A DNA stretch of 64,000 nucleotides from JACCZH01 sp963729445. Lineage in GTDB: Bacteria > Chloroflexota > Chloroflexia > Thermomicrobiales > CFX8. This document shows, piece after piece, positions 33,816 through 41,481 of the stretch. Numbering within the stretch: position 1 is the stretch's first letter; every line of letters begins with the position of its first letter. Position numbers and translations under genes: made by a program. The stretch covers positions 1,302,001-1,366,000 of the forward strand of contig CAVSNU010000003.1 in the NCBI GenBank assembly GCA_963729445.1, read 5' to 3'. The notes under the pieces were generated by a model. That model did not search any database and was not told the origin of the DNA. It saw only the letters and a list, made by a program, of their open reading frames with translations.

Positions 33816-36800
33816 ATGACGTTGCTCCTGAAACGACTGGATATCCACGGCTTCAAGAGCTTCGCGACGCCGACGACGTTCGCATTTGACCGGGGCATCA
33901 CCGCGATTGTCGGGCCAAACGGCTCCGGGAAATCAAACGTCTCCGAGGCGCTGCGCTGGGTGCTGGGCGAGTCGCAGTACAGCAACCTGCGCGGGCGCAA
34001 GACTGAGGACATCATCTTCGCCGGCTCGGATCGCCGCGCACCGCTTGGCATGGCCGAGGTGGTGCTGACGCTCGACAACAGCGACGGCGACCTGCCTCTG
34101 GAATTCAGCGAAATCACCGTCGCCCGCCGCGCCTACCGCTCGGGTGAGAGCCAGTACCTGATCAATGGCAGCCGGGTGCGGCTCAAAGATATCCAGCAGC
34201 TCACCGCCCCCCTCGGGCAGTCGCACACGATCATCGGCCAGGGCCTGGTCGACGCCGTGCTGAGCCAGCGGCCCGAGGACCGGCGTGGGCTCTTCGAGCA
34301 CGCCGCCGGCATCAGCGGGCTCCGTCTCAGGGCGAATGACGCGGAGCGCGGCCTGGCCGAGACCGCCGGCAACGCCCAGCGTCTGCACGACATTCTGGCC
34401 GAGCTCGAACCCCGCGTGCGCTCGCTTGAGCGCTCCGCCCGGCAGGCGCGCGAGTATGGCACGGTCAAGGACCGTCTGCGCGAGCTGCAACGCTGCTACT
34501 ACGGCGCGCTCTGGCGTGAATCCGTCGCGCGGATCGATGAGGCAAAGACAGCGCTGACGGCCGCCGACGGACAGTTGAAACGCATTGAAGAGGCACACCA
34601 GCACACCTCCCGCGAGCTGGCCGGTCTACGCGCGCGTGAGCGGCAGCTGCTGGCGCTCGAAGCCGAACGCGGAGAGAAACTCGCCGCGCACGAGCGGGAG
34701 CTGGCGGCGACTCGCCACCAGCTGGAGTTGTTGTCGGCTGAAGCGCGCTCAATCGAGGCACGCCTGACCGACTTGAAGTCGTCGCAAGCCGAGCTGGAAG
34801 CGCGCCGGGCGACCGCGCAGAGCGAGGCCGATCGACTCTCGAACGAGTCCGCCGAGCTTCGGGCGTCGCTGGCATCGCTGGAGTCCCAGTTCGAGCTGCG
34901 CGAGCGTGACGCCCGGTCAGCCCAGGCGCAGCGGGCAGAGCGCGAGCGCGAGCTCGCGAAACTGGAGCAACGTGTACTGAGCCTCAGCCGGCAAATCGCC
35001 GAGAGTGAGGGTCGCTTGCAGTCGTTCGCGGGCAGGCTCGCCGGCTTCGAGAGCGAGCGCGACGAGATCGAGCGGCAGGTTCAGCAAGAGACCGAGCGGC
35101 AGCAATCACTCGACGTAGCGTTGACCGGGGTCACCCAGAAGAGAGTCGCGCTCGAGCAACAGATCGAGCAGTGTGCCGCCCAGCTCGCCAGCCACCAGGC
35201 AGAGCTCGCCGCCCGACGCCAGGCCGACAACGAGCGACAAGGCGAGATTGACCGGGTCGAGCGCGAGCTTGCCGGCCACCGCTCACGGCTGGAGCTATTG
35301 GAACGCACCTACGAGAGTGGCGAAGGTCTCTACGCCGGCGTCAGAGCGCTCCTGCGCGCAGCCAGGCGCGGGAGGCTGGAACTGCCCGGCCTACGCGGCA
35401 CGCTCGCTGAATTGATCGAGGTGCCCAAAGCCTACGAGACAGCCATGGAGGTCGCGCTCGGTGGGCATTTGCAAGACGTCCTTGTCGAGCGCTGGAGCGA
35501 CGCTGAGACCGCCATCGCGTATCTCAAGCGCGAGAACGCCGGACGCGCCACCTTCCAGCCACTCGACAGTGTGCGCCGGGCAAACACACCGGCGCTGGAC
35601 TTCGACGAACCAGGCATCGTCGGCATCGCTTCGACGCTCGTGCAATTTCCAGATGAGGTCGCCCCGGTCGTCGAGCAGGCATTGGGCCGCACGCTGATCG
35701 TTGAGGATCTTGCGGCCACGCGCCGGATCCTCAAGCGCACGCGCGGCTGGACGATGGTGACGCTGGCTGGCGAGATTACCCGTCCCTCCGGCAGTGTGAC
35801 CGGCGGCAGCGCCGCGCGTTCGGCCGGCTTGCTGGCGCGCGAGCGCGATCGCAGAACCCTGCCACAGCTCATCGCAAAGCAAGAGCGCGAGCTCGAGGAG
35901 CGTCGCGCGAAGCAGGCTTCCAGCCGCCAGGCATCTGCGACACTGGAATCCAGCATCGCGACCGAGGGACACGAGATCGAACAGCGCCGGATCACCGCGC
36001 GCGAGCTCGAGGTTGAACATGACCGCCTGAGCCGCGATCTGGCCGGTAGCCGTAGCACCATCGAGCGCTTCCAGGAACACGCCCGCTCGCTCGACGCGCG
36101 CCACGCTCAACTCCACGACGATGAGGCCTCTATCCGGAGCGAGCTTGACGAGCACATCGCCTCGCGCGTCGAGGCGGAGGCGTCCCGCGACAAGCTCGCC
36201 GCGAGCCTCAGCGCCAGCCCGATGGAGCGCGACGAGTCATTGGCCGAGCTGCGTGCCGAGATCGCGGCGGCCCGCGAGCGCTTGCGCGCGCTCGAAGCCG
36301 GCGCGGGCCGCGCCCGGCAGGAAGCGGTGAGCTCCGGGAAGGCGTTAGAGGGCCGCGCGGCCGAGATCAGCCGGTTGACCGGCGGGCTCGCTGAACAGGC
36401 CGGTCAACGCACACAACTGGAAACCGGGAGCGCGCGATTGCAAGAGGTGATCGCCAGCGAGCGTGCCGAGGTCGAGCCGCTCCTGACCGACCGCCAATCC
36501 ATCGCCCCGAGAATCGCCACCGCCGAGCAGGCGCTCGACCGCTCGATTGGCGGGGTCCGGGACGCCGAAAGCGCCCGTGACCGCGCGGCCCTGGACCTGG
36601 CGCGCTGCCAGGACGAGCAGGTCTTCCTCTCAGAGCGTGTGCGCAACGATCTCGAAATTGACGATCCAGCTATCCTGATTCCCGAAGCGGGCGAGACGGG
36701 CGAGCACGTCCAGAAGGAGATCAACCGGCTGCGAGAGCGCTTGCGCCGCATGAGCGCCGTCGGCGAGGACGTGCTTGAGGAGCACGCTGCAGAATCAGAA

Positions 36801-37388
36801 CGCTTGCAGTTCCTCAGCAGTCAACTGGACGATGTCGAGCAAGCCGCCACGTCGCTGCGCTCGGTGCTGGCCGACCTCAACCGGAAGATGGCGAACAGCT
36901 TTAGCGAGACGTTCGCCGAGGTCGCCACCGAGTTCGAGCAGACTTTCAAGCGCCTCTTTGGCGGTGGTACCGCAAAGCTCAGCCAGCGTGATGAACAGGA
37001 TGAACCTGGTGGAGTTGACATCGTCGCCCAGCCGCCTGGCAAACGCCTGCAGGGGCTGAACCAGCTCTCCGGTGGAGAGCGTGCCTTGACCGCCGTGGCC
37101 CTGCTGGTCGCCATTCAACGGGTCAATCCGAGCCCGTTCTGCCTGCTGGACGAGGTTGACGCGGCGCTGGACGAGTCGAACGTCGTGCGGTTTCGAGACG
37201 AGCTGCGTGACCTGGCGACGACGACGCAATTCGTCGTCATCACCCACAACCGCGGCACCATCGAGGGCGCCGACACCCTCTACGGCGTCACCATGGGCGA
37301 CGACGGCGTCTCACGCACCATCTCCCTGCGCCTCGACGAAGCCATCCGCGCCGTCGAAGAGCAGCAGATCGCGACGGTGTCCGGCTAG
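33816..37388 (+). CDS. smc: Chromosome segregation protein SMC
   Basis: The 1,190-residue SMC ATPase forms the condensin-like ring that organises and segregates the chromosome. The N-terminal head has LDIHGFKSFA and Walker A GPNGSGKSN (33-41). The first coiled coil spans ~170-500 and the hinge about 510-650 (LYAGVRALLRAARRGRLELPG, VTGGSAARSAG). The second coil runs to ~1000, and the C-terminal head has signature LSGGERAL (~1083) and Walker B FCLLDEVDAALDE (~1107). The length is normal. ATG at 33816 (MTLLLKRLDIHG). ScpA/ScpB are not in the window. The opposing aminopeptidase gene ends six bases downstream. Confidence 0.96.
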   Translation: MTLLLKRLDIHGFKSFATPTTFAFDRGITAIVGPNGSGKSNVSEALRWVLGESQYSNLRGRKTEDIIFAGSDRRAPLGMAEVVLTLDNSDGDLPLEFSEITVARRAYRSGESQYLINGSRVRLKDIQQLTAPLGQSHTIIGQGLVDAVLSQRPEDRRGLFEHAAGISGLRLRANDAERGLAETAGNAQRLHDILAELEPRVRSLERSARQAREYGTVKDRLRELQRCYYGALWRESVARIDEAKTALTAADGQLKRIEEAHQHTSRELAGLRARERQLLALEAERGEKLAAHERELAATRHQLELLSAEARSIEARLTDLKSSQAELEARRATAQSEADRLSNESAELRASLASLESQFELRERDARSAQAQRAERERELAKLEQRVLSLSRQIAESEGRLQSFAGRLAGFESERDEIERQVQQETERQQSLDVALTGVTQKRVALEQQIEQCAAQLASHQAELAARRQADNERQGEIDRVERELAGHRSRLELLERTYESGEGLYAGVRALLRAARRGRLELPGLRGTLAELIEVPKAYETAMEVALGGHLQDVLVERWSDAETAIAYLKRENAGRATFQPLDSVRRANTPALDFDEPGIVGIASTLVQFPDEVAPVVEQALGRTLIVEDLAATRRILKRTRGWTMVTLAGEITRPSGSVTGGSAARSAGLLARERDRRTLPQLIAKQERELEERRAKQASSRQASATLESSIATEGHEIEQRRITARELEVEHDRLSRDLAGSRSTIERFQEHARSLDARHAQLHDDEASIRSELDEHIASRVEAEASRDKLAASLSASPMERDESLAELRAEIAAARERLRALEAGAGRARQEAVSSGKALEGRAAEISRLTGGLAEQAGQRTQLETGSARLQEVIASERAEVEPLLTDRQSIAPRIATAEQALDRSIGGVRDAESARDRAALDLARCQDEQVFLSERVRNDLEIDDPAILIPEAGETGEHVQKEINRLRERLRRMSAVGEDVLEEHAAESERLQFLSSQLDDVEQAATSLRSVLADLNRKMANSFSETFAEVATEFEQTFKRLFGGGTAKLSQRDEQDEPGGVDIVAQPPGKRLQGLNQLSGGERALTAVALLVAIQRVNPSPFCLLDEVDAALDESNVVRFRDELRDLATTTQFVVITHNRGTIEGADTLYGVTMGDDGVSRTISLRLDEAIRAVEEQQIATVSG

Positions 37389-37394
37389 GGATCG

Positions 37395-38498
37395 TCAGGC
37401 GAGGAGGATTCCGTCTTCTTGCACCTTCACGCCATCGACCCAAACCTCGCCACCAAGGCGCAGATCGACAACCATGTCCCAGTGCAACGCAGAGCGGTTT
37501 TGACCTTGTGAACCCGGGGCGCTCGAACCGAGCGCCAGGTGGATGGTTCCGTGGATCTTCTCGTCAAGCAGCGCGTTCCCGGTATAGCCCGTGACCTCCT
37601 CGTTCATGCCAAAACCAAACTCGCCCGGCACCGGCGCGCCGTCATCCAGATTCAGCAGCATCTGCAGGAACGATTCGTTCTTCGACGCCGTCGCCTTGGC
37701 GACCTTCCCGTCCTCGAACCAGAGCCGGATATCCTCCACTTCGACGCCGTCCATGCTCGCTGGATAACTAAACTGGACGCGGCCCTCGACGCTGCCTTCA
37801 ACCGGGGCGGCGTAGACCTCGCCATCCGGCAGATTGGTGCGGCCGTCTGCACTGAGCCAGGGTCGACCGGCAACCGAGAACGTCAGGTCGGTCCCTGGTG
37901 CGAGGACGGTGACTTTTGAGCTATTCCGGAGCGGGTCGAGCAACCGCTGTTGACGTTCGCCCTGCTCGCGCCAGGCGCTCGCCGGATCTTCATGGTGCAG
38001 CTTGCAGGCGCGGTAAACCAGCGCCTCATAGGCGCGCAAGCTCATGCTGGCGTCCTGGGCCAGCGCGTGCGTTGGGAACAACGCCCGCAACCAGCGCAGC
38101 TCGCCACTGCCCGCGCGACGGTCGAAGGTGTCGGAGAGCGGCTTCAGCCCAACCCGCCGCCGGGCGAGCCGCTCTCCCGGAACAACAGCCAGTGCACGCG
38201 TGTTGGCTGGAGAAACGATCGCTATCTGTACGTCAGAGCGTTCAAGCAGCACCTGTTCAGCAAGCGACGGATGCGCGAGCTGGCTGTCGGAAGCGTGTTG
38301 AAAGAAGAGATCGTCAAGATCAGGCAACGTCAGGTCCAGCTCAGGGTGCGCCCCGCAGCGCAGGCAGGCCGCATAGATCTCACCCACGAGAGGATCGGCC
38401 AACGTGTTGGCGTGCACTGCGACGAGATCCCCCTCGCGGACGGCGACGGAGTACTCAACGATGAGCTGGGCGAGCTTTTCGACGTGGCGATCTAGCAT
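37395..38498 (-). CDS. Aminopeptidase, M29 family (AmpS/AmpT-like)
   Basis: The 367-residue metallopeptidase removes N-terminal residues from peptides using two metal ions. Family landmarks: EYSVAVREGDLVAVHA at the N-terminus and the metal-binding C-terminal half with GFGMNEEVTGYTGNALLDEKIHGTIHLALG and SALHWDMVVDL. I use the ATG at 38498 (MLDRHVEKLAQLI); a GTG at 38510 is an equally simple start, four bases after the stop of the upstream gene. Part of a minus-strand run BON - TraR - phosphoribosyltransferase - aminopeptidase with small gaps. Cytosolic. Confidence 0.88.
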   Translation of the reverse strand: MLDRHVEKLAQLIVEYSVAVREGDLVAVHANTLADPLVGEIYAACLRCGAHPELDLTLPDLDDLFFQHASDSQLAHPSLAEQVLLERSDVQIAIVSPANTRALAVVPGERLARRRVGLKPLSDTFDRRAGSGELRWLRALFPTHALAQDASMSLRAYEALVYRACKLHHEDPASAWREQGERQQRLLDPLRNSSKVTVLAPGTDLTFSVAGRPWLSADGRTNLPDGEVYAAPVEGSVEGRVQFSYPASMDGVEVEDIRLWFEDGKVAKATASKNESFLQMLLNLDDGAPVPGEFGFGMNEEVTGYTGNALLDEKIHGTIHLALGSSAPGSQGQNRSALHWDMVVDLRLGGEVWVDGVKVQEDGILLA

Positions 38499-38513
38499 GC
38501 CGGCTCTCACCGC

Positions 38514-39164
38514 CTACTCGGCTCCTGGCGAGCTACGAATGTCCTCCATCAGCGACAGCACTTCGGTATCCGGTGTCTGGCTGAAATCGCCATACCAGGC
38601 GCCGACGCTCCCGAGGTATTCGGGCGTTGCGACACAGTGAACGGCATCCACCTCTTCCACGAGCGTCTGCGGGAGCGTCGAGGCGCACACCGGGGCCGCC
38701 AGAATGATCTTCGCCGCCCCGCGCCGGCGCAGCGCCTGGGCAGCGGCGGCGGCGGTGAGCCCGGTCGCGAGGCCATCGTCGACCAGGATCACCGTCCGCC
38801 CCTTGACGTCGATTTCCGGGTACGATGCGCGAATTGACTCCAGGCGCGACTGCAGCTCGGCAGTCTCGCTGTCGATGAGGTCGCTCAGCGTCGATGGGGA
38901 GATGTTGAGTCCCAGGAGGTCCCTGCGGCTCGCCAGCCGGACATCTTCTTCGGCGATCGCGCCGATTCCGTACTCCGGGTTGCCCGGCGCGCCCAGCTTC
39001 CGTACCCCCATCACGTCCAGCGGCGCGTCCAATGCCTTGGCCACTTCATAGGCAACGGGCACGCCGCCACGCGGCAGACCGACCACCACCGGGTTTTCGG
39101 CCTGGTAAGGCTTCAGTATTTCGGCTAGCCGTCGTCCGGCCTCGCGCCGATCTTTGAACAGCAT
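38514..39164 (-). CDS. Phosphoribosyltransferase family protein
   Basis: The 216-residue type I PRTase fold shows the PRPP-binding loop TVILVDDGLATGLT. Before it is VVGLPRGGVPVAYEVAKALDAPLDVMGVRKLGAPGNPEYGIGAI, characteristic of the subgroup often annotated as dienelactone-hydrolase-associated or general phosphoribosyltransferases. The acceptor base is not predictable; this subgroup may not act on free purines. The next gene starts within 16 bases of its stop. The ATG at 39164 follows a purine-rich GAGAGGATG. Confidence 0.83.
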   Translation of the reverse strand: MLFKDRREAGRRLAEILKPYQAENPVVVGLPRGGVPVAYEVAKALDAPLDVMGVRKLGAPGNPEYGIGAIAEEDVRLASRRDLLGLNISPSTLSDLIDSETAELQSRLESIRASYPEIDVKGRTVILVDDGLATGLTAAAAAQALRRRGAAKIILAAPVCASTLPQTLVEEVDAVHCVATPEYLGSVGAWYGDFSQTPDTEVLSLMEDIRSSPGAE

Positions 39165-39181
39165 GGCATAAACACATCCTC

Positions 39182-39598
39182 TCAGATTTCACTCCGGCGG
39201 GGTGCCGGAGGGATGATCTCAAGCTCAAACTCTTCCTGACAGCGGGCATGGCGCAATGCGAGCGGGTAGGCCCGCAAGCGGGGTGGGTCGATCAGCTCGC
39301 CGCAGCGCAGACAGATGCCATAACGGCCGTCGCGGATCATCTGCAACGCTTCGTGTATGGCCTCCAGCTCATCTTCCATCCTGACGATCTCAGCGTTCAA
39401 AACCTCGGCGGTGGCAACCTCACTCCCGATATCGCCCTCGTGGTTCGACATGCCGCCCTCCTCCGACTGGTCGCGCGCAACGGACACCAGCTCCGCTCGG
39501 CGACCCGCAATCCGCTCCTGGATGCGGTCGCGTTCGGCCTGCAACCATTGCTCGTTGCGGGCGACGGTTGCGCGCCAGGCAAGACTTGGAACACCCAC
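39182..39598 (-). CDS. DksA/TraR family protein with degenerate zinc finger
   Basis: The 138-residue protein has a helical coiled-coil N-terminal half (RNEQWLQAERDRIQERIAG; ELEAIHEALQMI) and a C-terminal finger, YGICLRCGELIDPPRLRAYPLALRHARCQEEF. The first pair CLRC is intact; the second has only one Cys (RHARC), where DksA/TraR normally has Cys-x-x-Cys, so a His may replace it. DksA/TraR proteins bind the RNA polymerase secondary channel and modulate initiation. The start (GTG 39598) is uncertain. It sits 49 bases behind the BON-domain gene and 17 bases before the PRTase gene. Confidence 0.75.
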   Translation of the reverse strand: MGVPSLAWRATVARNEQWLQAERDRIQERIAGRRAELVSVARDQSEEGGMSNHEGDIGSEVATAEVLNAEIVRMEDELEAIHEALQMIRDGRYGICLRCGELIDPPRLRAYPLALRHARCQEEFELEIIPPAPRRSEI

Positions 39599-39647
39599 CT
39601 CTTCCCTGCGCCGTCTGGAGCGCCGGCGTATCTGAGGGGGGCGCTCC

Positions 39648-40412
39648 TCAGGGGGGACAATCGCTGACGATCAACCTATCAGCCACAAAACGCACACCTG
39701 GGACGCGATCGGCGACAGCCTCCGCCAGGTCTGCATCAGTCTGGCTAGAGACGAAGCCGGTCAAGACAACGACGCCGCGCACCGAGGCGACATGGATGTT
39801 CAAGTGCGTGGTCGAAGAGTCTTCGTTTAGCTCGCGCACGACCGCATCCACGAGCGCAGCGTCTCGCACGATGCCGTCGTCGTCGACGGTTTCATCCTCA
39901 TACTCTGCGTCATCATCCATCGCGGTCGCCTGGAACCCGGTTGTTACCTGGATGTTTTCCGGCCTGTCGTCGGCTATGTCAACTGCTGGATCGGTCGGAG
40001 GAAAGTAGGGCATGGCCTCTTGAACGGCGACTCGTTCGTCGGTCGTCCAGTCGTCCTCCACCCTGCCGGGATCGTAGGTCGTGATCTTGTCTGGTATCCC
40101 GGAGTCCTCGTCCTCAACGACTTCGCCGGGGAGGAGATCCGGGTCCTCGGGGTGAGTCAGCATGCCGTACAAGACGTCCGGTTCCTCTCCCTCCAGCTCT
40201 TCTACGACTATCAGCGAGTCCTCGACGTCTCTCACGCCGGGAATGAGTCTCAGGAGGTCGACTACTGCCTCGCGCTCCTCTTCAGAGAGGACGACACCCT
40301 CCAACTTCACCACGCCGTTTTCAACCGTTACTTCCAACGGTACACCTACTCTGGCGATCACATCCTCGATCTCGCGTTGAATATCCTGGTCCGTCCGCTG
40401 GATAGTACTCAT
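39648..40412 (-). CDS. BON-domain protein (two BON domains)
   Basis: The 254-residue acidic protein has a BON domain at each end: residues ~8-70 (DIQREIEDVIARVG...VENGVVKLEGVV...VDLLRLIPGVRDVEDSL) and ~185-250 (LVDAVVRELNEDS...VRGVVVLTGFVSSQTDADLAEAVADRVPGV). An Asp/Glu-rich linker of about 110 residues joins them. BON domains bind membranes or phospholipids in exported proteins, but no signal peptide or anchor is seen, so this one may be cytoplasmic. First gene of the minus-strand run toward the aminopeptidase. Role unknown. Confidence 0.82.
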   Translation of the reverse strand: MSTIQRTDQDIQREIEDVIARVGVPLEVTVENGVVKLEGVVLSEEEREAVVDLLRLIPGVRDVEDSLIVVEELEGEEPDVLYGMLTHPEDPDLLPGEVVEDEDSGIPDKITTYDPGRVEDDWTTDERVAVQEAMPYFPPTDPAVDIADDRPENIQVTTGFQATAMDDDAEYEDETVDDDGIVRDAALVDAVVRELNEDSSTTHLNIHVASVRGVVVLTGFVSSQTDADLAEAVADRVPGVRFVADRLIVSDCPP

Positions 40413-40493
40413 CGTGAAAATCCAAATCTATGGCCGAAGCGATACCGCTAGATGGGAGGTAGTGACACTGCCGAATCGTGCTCGATATGCTTA

Positions 40494-40503
40494 CTTACGT
40501 AAG
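40494..40503. promoter_or_regulatory. Short perfect palindrome upstream of the ECF-S-like gene
   Basis: CTTACGTAAG lies 63 bases before the start at 40566 in the divergent region between two genes. A possible operator; unsupported by a second copy. Confidence 0.3.
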
Positions 40504-40565
40504 CTGGCGGCGGTTTCTGGGGGAGTATCTGCATCTCAATGATACGATAGCGCCGGAGGGCAGAA

Positions 40566-41429
40566 ATGCGACGCGACGAACGATTTGGCTCGCCCCTGGT
40601 GCTTGTGATGAGTGCCGTGGGCATCGCCAGCTTTCTTTATCCATTCTTTCTGCCGGCTCTGGCGGGGGTAGAGTCGCGGCCTACGCGCGGTGGCATTGAG
40701 ACTCCGCTGCTCTTCACCGCGCTCGGTGGACTCTGCCTGCTCGTCATCCTCCTGGAGCTCCAGGGGCGCACCGACCGGATCGATCACGGCGCGTCGAAGA
40801 TGGTCGCACTGCTGGGAGTCATGGTTGCGGTCGACGCGACACTGCGCCTGATTCCGACCCTGCTGGGGGCGTCACCCATCTTTTTGCTCATCATTCTGGC
40901 CGGCTTCAGCTTCGGGGCCAGCTTCGGCTTTCTGATGGGTGCGTTGACCCTGCTGGTTTCCGCCTTGATTACCGGCGGCCTTGGACCATGGCTGCCATAC
41001 CAGATGCTCGGGGCAGGCTGGATCGGCATGACCGCCGGCTGGTTGCCGCATGCGCAGCAGCCCGGCAGCCGGCGAGATCTCGCCACCCTGGCGGTCTTCG
41101 GCGCGGTATGGGGCTTTCTCTACGGCTCGATCCTGAACCTGACTGAGTGGCCCTTCGCCGCTCCAGGCTTGAGAGAGAGCGCCGGTCTCTACTGGGTGGC
41201 CGGGATGGGCCTGGGCGAAACCCTTGCAACCTACGCGCGTTTCTACGTGACAACATCGCTGCTCTATGACTCATTCAGGGCCGCGGCAAACGTCGTCCTG
41301 ATCCTGGCGCTGGCGCGCCCCGTTCTGCGGCTCTTCGAGCGCTATCGCACGCGCTTCACCTGGGCACCGTGGCAGCCATATGTTCCTGAACCGGTCCACA
41401 CAGGCGCGCCCGCGCCCGACACGGCGTAA
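40566..41429 (+). CDS. Multi-spanning membrane protein, ECF transporter S-component-like
   Basis: The 287-residue product has about seven membrane segments: residues ~10-30, 45-65, 75-95, 100-130 (IFLLIILAGFSFGASFGFLMGALTLLVSALITGG), 170-190, 205-220 and 235-255. The fourth region, with GFLMGALTLLVSALITGGLGPWLPYQMLGAGWIGMTAGWLP, closely resembles substrate-binding S subunits of energy-coupling factor vitamin transporters. The ATPase and T subunits are not adjacent, so it may be a solitary or group II S component. The vitamin is not identifiable. ATG 40566 follows GGAGGG. Confidence 0.72.
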   Translation: MRRDERFGSPLVLVMSAVGIASFLYPFFLPALAGVESRPTRGGIETPLLFTALGGLCLLVILLELQGRTDRIDHGASKMVALLGVMVAVDATLRLIPTLLGASPIFLLIILAGFSFGASFGFLMGALTLLVSALITGGLGPWLPYQMLGAGWIGMTAGWLPHAQQPGSRRDLATLAVFGAVWGFLYGSILNLTEWPFAAPGLRESAGLYWVAGMGLGETLATYARFYVTTSLLYDSFRAAANVVLILALARPVLRLFERYRTRFTWAPWQPYVPEPVHTGAPAPDTA

Positions 41430-41481
41430 TCGCCCGCATGGGTATGCATGTGGCTAACAATCGAATAGAAGAGGCCACCCA

